DNA of 44,224 bases from Rhodospirillaceae bacterium (GCA_029267445.1 JAJUIU010000025.1:1-44224); one strand, 5' to 3'. Shown: positions 35,071 to 43,486, numbered from the stretch's first letter. The notes: generated from the letters alone by a model not told the origin. Program-made: numbers and translations.

Positions 35071-35532
35071 TCAGAACGCGTCCCGGCGCTGGTAGCTTTC
35101 CAGGCCCTCCAGGAACTGGCTGGCCTCCTCCGTCGCTTCGCGGGGGAGGCCGTCGTCCATGTGGAACCAGGGCACCTGGCTTTCGATGCCGTAATGGATG
35201 ACCGGCGGCACGGCGGCGGGATCGTCCAGTGAGCCCAAGGTGAAGCAGATCCAGTCGCTGTCGTCGTAGGCGAAGCTGAGCGGCGTGCCGCAGGCCGGAC
35301 AGAAGCCCCGCGTGGCCTTGCTGGAGGAGCGGAAGAAGGACGGGGCGCCGGTCCAGGCGACACTGTCCTTCCGCACCGGCACCAGTGTCGCGAAGATGTT
35401 CCCCACGGCCCGCTGGCACATGCGGCAGTGGCAGTAATGCACGTACCGGGGCGCCATGCCGGCCCGGTAGCGCACCGCCCCGCACTGGCAGCCGCCGGAG
35501 ATCCCCGTGACCGTCCCCGTATCCTCCGCCAT
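35071..35532 (-). CDS. GFA/CENP-V family zinc protein
   Basis: 153 aa. It carries the GFA cysteine pattern: GGCQCGAV (Cys15 and Cys17), YCHCRMCQ (Cys34, Cys36 and Cys39), and FCPACGTP (Cys78 and Cys81). Together these bind two zinc ions. The founding member, Gfa, was named for glutathione-dependent formaldehyde activation, but most relatives have no assigned substrate. GGAGG lies 6 bases before the ATG at 35532. It converges on the peroxiredoxin gene and is divergent from a membrane protein gene. Confidence 0.92.
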   Translation of the reverse strand: MAEDTGTVTGISGGCQCGAVRYRAGMAPRYVHYCHCRMCQRAVGNIFATLVPVRKDSVAWTGAPSFFRSSSKATRGFCPACGTPLSFAYDDSDWICFTLGSLDDPAAVPPVIHYGIESQVPWFHMDDGLPREATEEASQFLEGLESYQRRDAF

Positions 35533-35605
35533 GACCGACCTCCCGACCCGTTGAAGGCAGGTTAGCAGGGATCGGCGCGCCATCGTACCGGGTTTGTTCT
35601 TTTGC

Positions 35606-35630
35606 GATGGATCAGTGTGGCTGATCCATC
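35606..35630. promoter_or_regulatory. Perfect 10-bp dyad in a divergent promoter region
   Basis: GATGGATCAG (35606-35615) and CTGATCCATC (35621-35630) form perfect arms around TGTGG. The inner ATCAG-N5-CTGAT fits the T-N11-A pattern of LysR-type binding sites. It lies between the GFA gene and a membrane protein gene, 58 bases before the latter's ATG. No T-run follows on either strand. Confidence 0.6.
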
Positions 35631-35687
35631 CGCATGCCAATCACTCACATGGTGCGGAAGCCGGAGGCATTTCGAGGAGCAAGACCG

Positions 35688-36113
35688 ATGCGCGACGCCC
35701 TGAAGGCCGGAACCGCCTATTTCGCCGTGATGTTCGGGATCGGCTTCGCGCTGGGCACGGTGCGGGTGCTGCTGCTGGAGGGGCGGATGGGCGCCCTGGC
35801 GGCGAGTGCGGTGGAAATCCCGGTGATGCTGGCCCTGTCCTGGGTGGTGTGCGACCGGCTGCGGCGGCGCTGGCTGCCGGATGCGCCCGTGACAGAGCGC
35901 GCCGTCATGGGGGCCAGCGCCTTCGCCCTGCTGATCGCGGCGGAGACGGCGCTGGGCGTCGGCATGCTGGGCCGGACGATCGGCCAGCAGTTCGCCACAT
36001 ACGGCACGGCGGCGGGGGCTCTGGGGCTGGCCGCACAGCTCGTCTTCGCGGCGTTCCCCGTCATCCAGGGGCGGCGTCCACCTTCGCTTACGCGAACTCC
36101 CGCACGTCGGTGA
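35688..36113 (+). CDS. Hypothetical membrane protein, 141 aa
   Basis: No family is recognised. The start [14 protein letters not shown] at 35688 has GAGGAG 10 bases upstream. Hydrophobic segments lie at about residues 10-27 ([18 protein letters not shown]), about 34-55 ([19 protein letters not shown]), about 72-91 ([20 protein letters not shown]) and about 101-125 ([19 protein letters not shown]). A basic tail ends in [13 protein letters not shown]. The end overlaps the end of leuC on the other strand by 26 bases. The gene may be controlled through the dyad at 35606-35630. Confidence 0.7.
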   Translation: MRDALKAGTAYFAVMFGIGFALGTVRVLLLEGRMGALAASAVEIPVMLALSWVVCDRLRRRWLPDAPVTERAVMGASAFALLIAAETALGVGMLGRTIGQQFATYGTAAGALGLAAQLVFAAFPVIQGRRPPSLTRTPARR

Positions 36114-37512
36114 GGCGGCCGGTGAAGGCGGCGGCGGCGGCCATGGCGGGGCTCATCAGGTGGGTGCGCCCGCCGGGGCCCTGGCGGCCCTCGAAGTTGC
36201 GGTTGGACGTGCTGGCGCAGCGCTCCCCCGGCTTCAGCTTGTCGTCGTTCATGGCGAGGCACATGGAGCAGCCGGGCTCCCGCCAGTCGAAGCCCGCCTG
36301 GCGGAAGAGCACGTGCAGCCCCTCCTCCTCCGCCTGGTGCTTCACCAGGCCCGAGCCGGGGACGATCATGGCGTAGACATTGTCCGACACCTTGCGGCCG
36401 GACTTCAGCGCCTTCTCCACCACCGTGGCGACGGCGCGCAGATCCTCGATCCGGCTGTTGGTGCAGCTGCCGATGAAGACCTTGTCCACCGCCACGTCGC
36501 TGAGCGGCATTCCCGGCGTCAGGCCCATGTACTGGAGCGCGCGTTCCACCGCGCGGCGCTTGTTCTCGTCCGCGATCGCCGCCGGGTCGGGCACGCGGCC
36601 GTCGATGGGGGCGACGTCCTGCGGGCTGGTGCCCCAGGTGACCTGCGGCGGGATGTCGGCGGCGTTCATCACCACCTCCCGGTCGTAGCGCGCACCGGGG
36701 TCGCTGGGCAGGGTGCGCCAGTGGGCGACCGCCGCCTCCCACGCCGCACCCTTGGGCGCCCGGGCCCGGCCCATCAGGTAGCGGAAGGTGGTCTCGTCCG
36801 GGGCGATCAGGCCGGCGCGGGCCCCCGCCTCGATCGACATGTTGCAGACCGTCATGCGGCCTTCCATGGACAGCGCCCGCATGGCGCTGCCGGCATACTC
36901 GATGACATGGCCGGTACCGCCGGCGGTGCCGATGCGGCCGATCACGGCGAGGGTCATGTCCTTCGCCGTCACGCCGACGGGAAGCTCCCCCTCCACCGCG
37001 ATGCGCATGTTCTTGGACGGCTTCATCAGCAGCGTCTGGGTGGCGAGCACATGCTCCACGTCCGACGTGCCGATGCCGAAGGCCAAGGCTCCGAAAGCAC
37101 CATGCGTGCTGGTGTGGCTGTCGCCGCAGACGATGGTCATGCCCGGCTGGGTCACCCCCTGCTCCGGCCCCACCACATGGACGATGCCCTGGCGGATGTC
37201 CGCCATGTCGAAGTACTCGACCCCGAACTCCGCCGTGTTGATGGCGAGCTGCTCCACCTGGATGCGGCTCTCCTCGTTCCTGATGCCGGCGAGGCGGTCA
37301 GCGCTGGTGGGCACGTTGTGGTCGGCCACGGCCAGCGTCTTCTTCGGCTGGCGGACCTTGCGCCCGGCCGCGCGCAGCCCCTCGAACGCCTGGGGCGAGG
37401 TGACCTCGTGCACGAGGTGCAGGTCGATATAGAGGACGCAGGTGCCGTCCTCCTGCCGGTGCACGACGTGGCTGTCCCAGATCTTGTCGTAGAGGGTGCG
37501 CGGTGCGGACAT
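36088..37512 (-). CDS. leuC: 3-isopropylmalate dehydratase large subunit
   Basis: Catalyses the isomerisation of 2- to 3-isopropylmalate in leucine synthesis, with LeuD as the small subunit. 474 aa, normal length. Aconitase-family signatures are clear: the N-terminal [26 protein letters not shown], and the 4Fe-4S ligands in FIGSCTNSR and [12 protein letters not shown]. leuD and leuB are not in the window and must lie elsewhere. The 207 bases upstream contain a long dyad (37551-37594) that may control transcription. No clear ribosome binding site is seen before this ATG. Confidence 0.97.
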   Translation of the reverse strand: MSAPRTLYDKIWDSHVVHRQEDGTCVLYIDLHLVHEVTSPQAFEGLRAAGRKVRQPKKTLAVADHNVPTSADRLAGIRNEESRIQVEQLAINTAEFGVEYFDMADIRQGIVHVVGPEQGVTQPGMTIVCGDSHTSTHGAFGALAFGIGTSDVEHVLATQTLLMKPSKNMRIAVEGELPVGVTAKDMTLAVIGRIGTAGGTGHVIEYAGSAMRALSMEGRMTVCNMSIEAGARAGLIAPDETTFRYLMGRARAPKGAAWEAAVAHWRTLPSDPGARYDREVVMNAADIPPQVTWGTSPQDVAPIDGRVPDPAAIADENKRRAVERALQYMGLTPGMPLSDVAVDKVFIGSCTNSRIEDLRAVATVVEKALKSGRKVSDNVYAMIVPGSGLVKHQAEEEGLHVLFRQAGFDWREPGCSMCLAMNDDKLKPGERCASTSNRNFEGRQGPGGRTHLMSPAMAAAAAFTGRLTDVREFA

Positions 37513-37550
37513 GGCGGTTTCGCTGACGTGATGCCGATCGGAAAGGTTAC

Positions 37551-37594
37551 TCTTGGAACGAAACGCCGGGTATTCCCGTCATTTTGTTTCAAGA
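37551..37594. promoter_or_regulatory. Dyad upstream of leuC
   Basis: Outer arms TCTTG (37551-37555) and CAAGA (37590-37594) extend into imperfect pairing of GGAACGAAA with TTTGTTT. A smaller dyad CGGG-TATT-CCCG (37567-37578) lies inside. It is in the divergent region between leuC and the YdhR-like gene. An operator or a leader structure is possible. Confidence 0.4.
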
Positions 37595-37719
37595 ACCGGG
37601 AAGATAGCGGCAGCGCACCACGGGAACAAGCCCACCGGCCACGTCGGGGCGCGACCCTCCCCCGCGTGCGGCGCAACACGGCCTCCGTGCTATCCTCCGC
37701 ATCCAGAGGAGATTTCGGA

Positions 37720-38049
37720 ATGTCACACGCCGACACCTGTCCCGCCGTCGCCATCGTGACATACGTGCCGAAGCGGCGGCCGGGGGACGCGGCGCAGCTC
37801 CGGGCCATGCTGGAGGCGGCGGCACCGGTGTACCGGGCGGCACCGGGACTGATCCGCAAGTACTTCCTGGACGGCGACGATGGGGTCCGGGCCGGCGGCG
37901 TCTATCTCTGGGAGAGCCGGGCGGCGGGCGAGGCCTTCTTCGCCGGGCCCTGGCGGGAGCGGCTGGCGGCGGCGGCCGACGATGTGCGGATCGACTGGTT
38001 CACGGCCCCGCTGATCGTGGAGGGCGCCGCGGCCGGTCAGGCGACCTGA
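37720..38049 (+). CDS. YdhR-like dimeric alpha-beta barrel protein
   Basis: 109 aa. The pattern AIVTYVPKRRPGDAAQLRAMLEAAAPVYRAAPGLIRKYFLDGDDG, with YLWESRAAGEAFF further on, matches the YdhR/putative monooxygenase family, a dimeric ferredoxin-like barrel. AGAGGAG lies about 9 bases before the ATG at 37720. The enzymatic role is not established, and the protein may only bind a small hydrophobic ligand. It overlaps the end of the coiled-coil gene on the other strand by 13 bases. A near-EcfG sequence (GGAAC-N17-CGTC at 37555-37580) lies upstream but is one base off consensus. Confidence 0.82.
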   Translation: MSHADTCPAVAIVTYVPKRRPGDAAQLRAMLEAAAPVYRAAPGLIRKYFLDGDDGVRAGGVYLWESRAAGEAFFAGPWRERLAAAADDVRIDWFTAPLIVEGAAAGQAT

Positions 38050-38582
38050 CGGGACACCGAATTCGCGATCGTGTCCGGCGGGGCGAACAGGGTGATGGCG
38101 CCGATGACGAAACCCTGGTCGGCCGGGAAGCGCTGCTCCAGTTCCTTGCGGAAGCCCGCCTCGTCCGGGGCCGGGCCGGCATAGATGCGCTCCTGCGCCG
38201 TGCCGTCGCCGCCGCCGTCGGGGAAGCCGGCGCCGGCCGTGACCGGGGCCATGTAGATGGGCAGCCCGCCCTCGGACCGGCGGGACAGGGCGAAGATGCG
38301 GGTGGGCGGGCGCGCCTCCATCTCCTTCAGCTCGGCCTGCGCCGTCTCCAGCGACAGCTCGAGCTCCTTCACCGTGTCGTCGGCCCCCTTCTTCAGCGCC
38401 TCGTTCCGCTCCCGGATCTTCTTGCGCTCCTCCAGCTCCGTCCGCTGCTCCAGCAGGTCGCGTGACACCTTGGCGAAGGCGCGCTTGCCCTCGTTCAGCG
38501 CCACGTTGGCAAGGATGGCGAAGACGGCGGCGGCGACGATCAGCACCACGCCGAAGATGGCGATCAGGTCGCTAGCCTCCAT
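38037..38582 (-). CDS. Membrane-anchored coiled-coil protein, second of a pair
   Basis: 181 aa, no recognised family. One N-terminal membrane helix (residues about 6-28, LIAIFGVVLIVAAAVFAILANVA) is followed by a long charged coiled coil (about 35-95, rich in Glu, Lys, Arg, Leu and Ala). A C-terminal domain of about 80 residues follows (PPTRIFALSRRSEGG, LFAPPDTIANSVSR). No cysteines are present. It overlaps the first gene of the pair by 11 bases, so the two are translationally coupled. The topology is likely cytoplasmic or periplasmic coiled coil anchored in the inner membrane. A part in a complex with its partner is inferred. Confidence 0.75.
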   Translation of the reverse strand: MEASDLIAIFGVVLIVAAAVFAILANVALNEGKRAFAKVSRDLLEQRTELEERKKIRERNEALKKGADDTVKELELSLETAQAELKEMEARPPTRIFALSRRSEGGLPIYMAPVTAGAGFPDGGGDGTAQERIYAGPAPDEAGFRKELEQRFPADQGFVIGAITLFAPPDTIANSVSRQVA

Positions 38583-39099
38583 GCGACCGCTCCTCGATCA
38601 GGGCGGAGCGGCGGAAGCCGGCGCGGGGGTCGAAGGTGATGGCGATCTGGCGCGACGCGGTTTCCGCGTCCGCCGCCCAGACCTCCACGAAGTTGCGGAA
38701 GTTCCAGAAGCGGTTGTCGTGGACGGGCCGCACCTCCTGATGCGCGGGGGCGGGACCGCGGAACAGCTCGAACACGTAGCAGCGCCGGTCGTCGCCGGGG
38801 CGGCCCATCTGCTGCACCACGGCGAAGCGGCCCTTGGACAGCTCCGCCGTCCGGCGCTTGGCCATGGCGATGTCCCGGCGCAGACGCTCGATCTTCGGGC
38901 GGGCGGCCTCGTAAGCCTCCTCGAACTCGTCGGCGTCGCGGCGCGTGCGCTCCACCTCCTGGCGGGTCTTGTCGGCCTCCCGCCGGGTCTGCATGACCCG
39001 CGCCTCGTAGACGATGCCGACGCCATAGCGCCAGCAGGCGGCGGCGAGGAACAGCACCAGGCCGAAGAGCATCAGGTTTTCGGCGGCGCTTTCGCTCAT
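38572..39099 (-). CDS. Membrane-anchored coiled-coil protein, first of a pair
   Basis: 175 aa, no recognised family. One membrane helix (about 9-28, LMLFGLVLFLAAACWRYGVGI) is followed by a coiled coil (about 36-85: RREADKTRQEVERTRRDADEFEEAYEAARPKIERLRRDIA). A C-terminal domain of about 85 residues follows (FAVVQQMGRPGDDRRCYVFELF, FWNFRNFVEVWAADAETA). The domain order matches its downstream neighbour exactly, so the two may be distant duplicates that form a hetero-complex. The start ATG lies 98 bases from the first of two dyads in the upstream region. Confidence 0.75.
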   Translation of the reverse strand: MSESAAENLMLFGLVLFLAAACWRYGVGIVYEARVMQTRREADKTRQEVERTRRDADEFEEAYEAARPKIERLRRDIAMAKRRTAELSKGRFAVVQQMGRPGDDRRCYVFELFRGPAPAHQEVRPVHDNRFWNFRNFVEVWAADAETASRQIAITFDPRAGFRRSALIEERSHGG

Positions 39100-39162
39100 G
39101 CGGGCCTGCGGATGGAAATCATCGGATACGCATAATGAAGGAATCCAGAGACGTCAGGCATT

Positions 39163-39178
39163 GTCAACAGCGGTTGAC
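39163..39178. promoter_or_regulatory. GTCAAC-N4-GTTGAC dyad
   Basis: Perfect 6-bp arms GTCAAC (39163-39168) and GTTGAC (39173-39178) with spacer AGCG. It lies 64-79 bases before the first coiled-coil gene, where an operator would be expected. Confidence 0.45.
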
Positions 39179-39219
39179 TGTCCTCGCGGTAATTCGATGT
39201 CGGAGCGCGCGCCAATTCT

Positions 39220-39231
39220 TCTGTTAACAGA
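39220..39231. promoter_or_regulatory. TCTGTTAACAGA palindrome
   Basis: A perfect 12-bp palindrome located 123 bases before the LysR ATG. It could be an operator for either divergent unit. Confidence 0.4.
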
Positions 39232-39353
39232 GAAACACCGAAGATAAACGCGGCTTTGCTTTCAGGGCACACGCCCGTATCCAGGTTTGAATCGCGGACT
39301 TGTCGGTGTCGGCGCCCTGGAAAGCGGGGGTCGCGCGCACGACATCTGCGGCC

Positions 39354-40265
39354 ATGGACCGAATCTCCGCCATGAAGGCCTTCGTGCGCGTGGTCGACAC
39401 CGGCAGCCTCTCGGAGGCCGCACGGCAGCTGGGCCTGTCCAAATCGGCCGTGGGCAAGCAGGTGGGCGCGCTGGAGTCGCTGGTGGGACGGCCGCTGCTG
39501 CACCGGTCCACCCGTGCCGTCCGACCGTCGCAAGAGGGCGAGGCCCTGCTGGAGCGCTGCCGCCGGCTGGTGCAGGAGGTGGAGGCGCTGGGCAGCGGGG
39601 CGGCGGCGGATCCGGGCCTGCTGGCGGGCCATCTGCGCCTGTCCGCCCCGGCAAGCTTCGCCGCCCTGTTCCTGGCGGACGCCCTGACCGGCTTCCTGGC
39701 GCGGCATCCGGCGGTGACCCTGGAGCTGCTGACCAACGACCGGATCGTGGACCCGGTGCGGGAGGGCTTCGACCTGGTCTTCCACGGACAGGATGAGCCG
39801 AAGCCCAGCCTGATCGCCCGCGCGGTCTGCCCCCTGCGGCGGGTGGTGTGCGCCGCACCGGCGCATGTGGCGCTGCACGGCGCGCCGGAGAGCCCGGCCG
39901 CCCTGGCAGCGCATCCGGCCATCCAGTACAGCCTGATGCCCACCGGTACGGCCTGGGTGCTGGAGAACGGCGGCCGGCGGGAGACGGTGCGGGTGCGCCC
40001 GCACCTGTCCAGCGACAGCGGGGCGGTGATGCTGCGCGCCGCACTGGCGGGAACCGGCGTGGCCCTGTTGCCGACCCTGCTGGCGGCCGAGGCGCTGAAG
40101 GAGGGGCGGCTGGTCCGCCTGCTGCCGGGGTGGGAGGCGGAGCGGCTGGCCATCCACGCGGTCTATCCGACAACCCACCGGGGCAACCCGCGCATCCGGG
40201 CGCTGCTGGACTTCCTGGCGACCCGGCTGGACCCGCTGCCGCCCTGGGACCGCGACATCCCGTAG
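39354..40265 (+). CDS. LysR family transcriptional regulator (CrgA-like)
   Basis: 303 aa. The winged helix-turn-helix is at residues 1-60 (AMKAFVRVVDTGSLSEAARQLGLSKSAVGKQVGALESL), and the substrate-binding domain covers about 90-295 with the CrgA-type style (LRLSAPASFAALFL and RNPRIRALLDFLAT-like end). The start MDRISAMKAF at 39354 agrees with relatives; an upstream GTG would add unlikely residues. It precedes the cytochrome b561/SUMF1-like pair on the same strand by 115 bases and could regulate it. The effector is unknown. Confidence 0.92.
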   Translation: MDRISAMKAFVRVVDTGSLSEAARQLGLSKSAVGKQVGALESLVGRPLLHRSTRAVRPSQEGEALLERCRRLVQEVEALGSGAAADPGLLAGHLRLSAPASFAALFLADALTGFLARHPAVTLELLTNDRIVDPVREGFDLVFHGQDEPKPSLIARAVCPLRRVVCAAPAHVALHGAPESPAALAAHPAIQYSLMPTGTAWVLENGGRRETVRVRPHLSSDSGAVMLRAALAGTGVALLPTLLAAEALKEGRLVRLLPGWEAERLAIHAVYPTTHRGNPRIRALLDFLATRLDPLPPWDRDIP

Positions 40266-40380
40266 CCCGGCCGCGATTGTCGCCTGCGGGTGAACATTGT
40301 GTCCACCGGCGCGCGGCTGGCGCGGGCGTCATGGCGTCCCGATCTGACGGGGCGACACGAACCGAACCGGGAGCCATCCC

Positions 40381-41001
40381 ATGTCGCTGCGCAACACCCC
40401 ATACCGCTACGGCCGTGTGGCCCAGGCCCTGCACTGGACCGTGGCCGCCCTGTTCCTGCTGGCCTTCGTCAGCGTCTATGTCCGCCAGTACCTGACCACC
40501 GACGACACCACGCCCAACTGGGTGGCCTTGCAGGCGCACCTGTCGCTGGGCCTCAGCGTCATCCTGTTCGCGGCATTGCGCCTGTGGTGGAAGCTGGCGA
40601 ACGAGGCCCCGGCGAACCCGCCGGGCACCTGGTGGGAGCATCTGGCCGCCCACGCCGCGCACTGGACGCTGTACCTGCTGATGTTCGCCATGCCGATCAC
40701 GGGATACCTCGGCACCGGCGTGGACACGGATTTCCTCGGCCTGTTCACCATACCGAAGTTCGAGGACACGGCCATCCACGCCGTGGTGGTGCAGGGCTGG
40801 CTGGGCCTGACGCCGGAGGCGTTCGAAGAGCCGGTGGACTGGCTGCACAAGCAGCTGGGCGAGGTGTTCGTCCTGCTGCTGGTGGGGCTGCACGTGGCGG
40901 CAGCACTCTACCACCACTATGTCCGCAAGGACGACGTGCTGACCCGCATGCTGCCGGAGCGGCGCGAGGCCGCCCCCGCCCCGGCCGTGGCGGCGGAGTG
41001 A
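40381..41001 (+). CDS. Cytochrome b561 family membrane protein
   Basis: 206 aa with four to five membrane helices, typical of the bacterial cytochrome b561 group (heme b-binding electron carrier). Candidate heme ligand histidines lie in QALHWTV, LQAHLSLG, AAHAAHWT and GLHVAAALYHH. It moves electrons within the inner membrane; donor and acceptor are not visible here. The stop is at 40999-41001, and the SUMF1-like gene starts at 41007, so the two are probably cotranscribed. Confidence 0.92.
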   Translation: MSLRNTPYRYGRVAQALHWTVAALFLLAFVSVYVRQYLTTDDTTPNWVALQAHLSLGLSVILFAALRLWWKLANEAPANPPGTWWEHLAAHAAHWTLYLLMFAMPITGYLGTGVDTDFLGLFTIPKFEDTAIHAVVVQGWLGLTPEAFEEPVDWLHKQLGEVFVLLLVGLHVAAALYHHYVRKDDVLTRMLPERREAAPAPAVAAE

Positions 41002-41006
41002 CGGCG

Positions 41007-41924
41007 ATGGCGATCGGCACCCTGGCCCGCCGCCACCTGCCGCTGGTCCTGGCCGTGGCGCTGGTGGCGGGCGGGGCGGCCCTGGTGGGCACCGCCCGCG
41101 CGGCGGCACCATCAATGGCGGAAGACATGGTGGCCATTCCCGGCGGGACCTACACGCTGGGCAGCGACCGGGGTGCCCGCGACGCCCGGCCGGCCCACAC
41201 GGTGACCCTGGCCCCCTTCGCCATCGACCGGACGGAGGTGACGGCCGCCGCCTTCGCAGCCTTCCTGAACGGGCTGGACGTGCGCGTGCTGGCCGACGCC
41301 CCCGCCGGGGCCGTGCGGCGGGACCAGCTGGCGGGGCCGGACGCCCGCCTGCTGTTCGAGGGGCGGGAGGGGGAGCAGCAGCGTCCCTTGATCGCGCTGG
41401 ACGACGAGCATTCGCTGATCGGCCTCAAGGGCGGCCGGTTCGTCGCGGCCGAGGGCTTCGCCAACCATCCGGTGCCGGAGGTGACATGGGACGGGGCGGT
41501 GGCCTTCTGCGCCGCGCGAGGGGCGCGCCTGCCGACCGAGGCGGAGTGGGAGGCGGCGGCGCGCGGCCGGGAGGGCCGCACCTACCCCTGGGGCGAGGCA
41601 AGGCCGGACGCCACCCGCGCCGTGATCGGCCGCCGCTCCGGCGAGACGGAGCCGGTGGGCAGCCGCCCGGCCGGGGCCACGCCCGAGGGGCTGCTGGACA
41701 TGGCCGGGAACCTGCAGGAATGGACCAGCACCCTCTACCGCCCCTACCCCTACGACCCGGCGGACGGGCGCGAGACGCCGGGCGTGGCGGGGGAGCGGGT
41801 GACGCGCGGCGGTGACCATGTCTATGACGACGGCCCCGCCACCCTGACCGGCTTCCACCGCACCGGCTTCAGCCGCGCCCCCGACCGAGGCCACCGCCAG
41901 ATCGGGTTCCGCTGCGCGCGGTGA
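41007..41924 (+). CDS. Exported SUMF1/EgtB/PvdO-like (FGE-sulfatase fold) protein
   Basis: 305 aa. The N-terminus has a basic start and a hydrophobic core (LPLVLAVALVAGGAALVGTARAA) consistent with a Sec signal peptide. The FGE-sulfatase fold follows (about 40-300: MVAIPGGTYTLGSDRG, VTWDGAVAFCAARGARLPTEAEWE, MAGNLQEWTS, GFRCA). In real formylglycine-generating enzymes two catalytic cysteines sit after the RGG of the VTRGG motif; here that stretch reads GGDHVYDDGP and has none. It is therefore unlikely to make formylglycine, and a structural or ligand-binding role is more probable. Its coupling to a cytochrome b561 suggests periplasmic redox chemistry. Confidence 0.88.
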   Translation: MAIGTLARRHLPLVLAVALVAGGAALVGTARAAAPSMAEDMVAIPGGTYTLGSDRGARDARPAHTVTLAPFAIDRTEVTAAAFAAFLNGLDVRVLADAPAGAVRRDQLAGPDARLLFEGREGEQQRPLIALDDEHSLIGLKGGRFVAAEGFANHPVPEVTWDGAVAFCAARGARLPTEAEWEAAARGREGRTYPWGEARPDATRAVIGRRSGETEPVGSRPAGATPEGLLDMAGNLQEWTSTLYRPYPYDPADGRETPGVAGERVTRGGDHVYDDGPATLTGFHRTGFSRAPDRGHRQIGFRCAR

Positions 41925-41957
41925 GGGAGCCGGGGTCCGGCACGCAGGGCCGGGGCG

Positions 41958-43355
41958 TCAGGCCCAGACCTCCACCGACTGGGCCGTCACCATTCGGCGC
42001 TCGAACGATTGGCTCTTCACCTGGGCCACGGGCGGAACGGACAGGTCGCCCTTGCGGTCCACGGTGAAGTTCGTCTCCTGGGTCCAGCCGGTCTCCACGA
42101 CCGAGTGCCTGACCGTCATCCGGAAGCCGTAGGCGTTCTCCGGAATCTCCGACATGATGGACGCGCCGCTGGAATAGACGCTGGAGACATAGAACTTCTG
42201 CGGCGGGAACAGCTCCCGGTTCGCCAGGACGAAGTTGACCGTGGCCAAGTGGACCGCCTGCTCCGAGTTGGGCATGCGTGACTCCGCATGCTTCAGGGCC
42301 TTGCGCCAGGCCCTCATCAGCATGGCCTTGTCGAGGATCGGATCGCCCGACAGGGGGCCCACCCGGAACTCGGCCAGCTCGGTCCCCCAGATGGGGCCGA
42401 CCTTCGCCATGCCCAAAGGCTCAATCGAGGTCTCCAGCTTCCGGTATTCCCCGCGGGAATCCTCGATCACCGTCGTCCGGCGCAGATCCCCCTCGAACCG
42501 GTCGATCTGAATCTCCTGGAAGTCGCGCAGGTTGCGATGCGCGCTCGGCCCGCCATAGCCGCCGGCGATGGCATCGGAGAAACGGCGCGTGGTCACGATC
42601 GCCTCCGGGTTGTCCAGCGGGCCGAAGGCGGTGACGGATCGGGTGTTCACGCTCAGCCTCCGGCCCTGGGCGATGTCGCCGAAGAAGACCACGTCGTCCG
42701 GACGGGTGATCAGGACGGAGTGGCCGTCCGTCGGCGGCGGCCCGCCCGGATCCGCAGCAAGGGGGACGCCAAGCGCCCCGGCCACATCGGCGATGGACAG
42801 GCGGGGCCGGGGCGTGGACCCGTCGGTGGGGGCCGCCGACGTGTCCTTGTCGATCAGGATGCCGTTGAGCACCCCGTTGCCGTACCGGCCCCAGAGGATG
42901 GTGTCGCCCTCCTCGAACAGGGACCGGTTGGCCGAGACGAGGCGCGCGAAGGCGGTCAGATGCTCCGCTTCGTTGATCGGCCCGCCCCCCACCCGCTGCG
43001 ACGCGATGAAGGATTCCAGCTTTTCCCGAAGCTTCGGCAGGTCGGCGTCCAGGTCGCCCGTCGGGGCGTCGATGGCCAGCCTGGCCGCGACCGCCCGCAT
43101 GCCGAGGGTGGCATCTTCCAGACGCTCGGCGCCGCCGTAGTCCAGCTCGGACGGGGCCGCCAGACGCGCGTAGCGATAGACCGCAGGGGTTGCCGTGGTG
43201 ACCGAGGACCAGGTGCGGGTCGGCTCGATGGTGACGGACTGGCTGAGGGTGACGCGGCTGGCGGAGGCCGCGATGGCGCCGAACAGGTCGGCGTTGCGGC
43301 CACCGGCGAAGCTGCCGATGCCCGACGTGGCGAACGAACCCGACACGAACATCAT
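41958..43355 (-). CDS. Large orphan protein, 465 aa
   Basis: No family is recognised. The start is the ATG at 43355 (MMFVSGSFA), with GGAG 8 bases upstream on the minus strand; a second ATG follows at once. No signal peptide or membrane segment is evident. The N-terminal 50 residues are Gly/Ser/Ala-rich (ATSGIGSFAGGRNADLFGAI). A helical, charged part with KLREKLESF lies near 115-140, and a mixed alpha/beta remainder ends in QSVEVWA. It has no cysteine in the visible sequence. Third positions are strongly G or C. The nearest neighbours are a SUMF1-like gene and an S4-domain gene, neither informative. Confidence 0.65.
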   Translation of the reverse strand: MMFVSGSFATSGIGSFAGGRNADLFGAIAASASRVTLSQSVTIEPTRTWSSVTTATPAVYRYARLAAPSELDYGGAERLEDATLGMRAVAARLAIDAPTGDLDADLPKLREKLESFIASQRVGGGPINEAEHLTAFARLVSANRSLFEEGDTILWGRYGNGVLNGILIDKDTSAAPTDGSTPRPRLSIADVAGALGVPLAADPGGPPPTDGHSVLITRPDDVVFFGDIAQGRRLSVNTRSVTAFGPLDNPEAIVTTRRFSDAIAGGYGGPSAHRNLRDFQEIQIDRFEGDLRRTTVIEDSRGEYRKLETSIEPLGMAKVGPIWGTELAEFRVGPLSGDPILDKAMLMRAWRKALKHAESRMPNSEQAVHLATVNFVLANRELFPPQKFYVSSVYSSGASIMSEIPENAYGFRMTVRHSVVETGWTQETNFTVDRKGDLSVPPVAQVKSQSFERRMVTAQSVEVWA

Positions 43356-43486
43356 TTTTGATCTCCATGGCATTTTGCCAATCGGAGAGATGGTACGACG
43401 TCCGACGCGTTCGCGCAACCTGAGATGATCATCCGGAGTGCGCCGGTTTGAGCCGCGCGCGGCGAGGGCCGGGGCGAAGGCCCTCC

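Larger units (their letters stand above)
39100..39353. other. Regulatory region between the coiled-coil pair and a LysR gene
   Basis: No gene is supported in these 254 bases, which are richer in AT than the neighbours. They hold a dyad GTCAAC-AGCG-GTTGAC (39163-39178) and the perfect 12-bp palindrome TCTGTTAACAGA (39220-39231). Divergent promoters for the coiled-coil pair (-) and the LysR gene (+) are expected here. Confidence 0.5.

Noticed and set aside
37555-37580. EcfG promoter before the YdhR-like gene
   Set aside because: GGAAC-N17-CGTC differs from CGTT at the last base and no other support exists, so it is not listed as a promoter.
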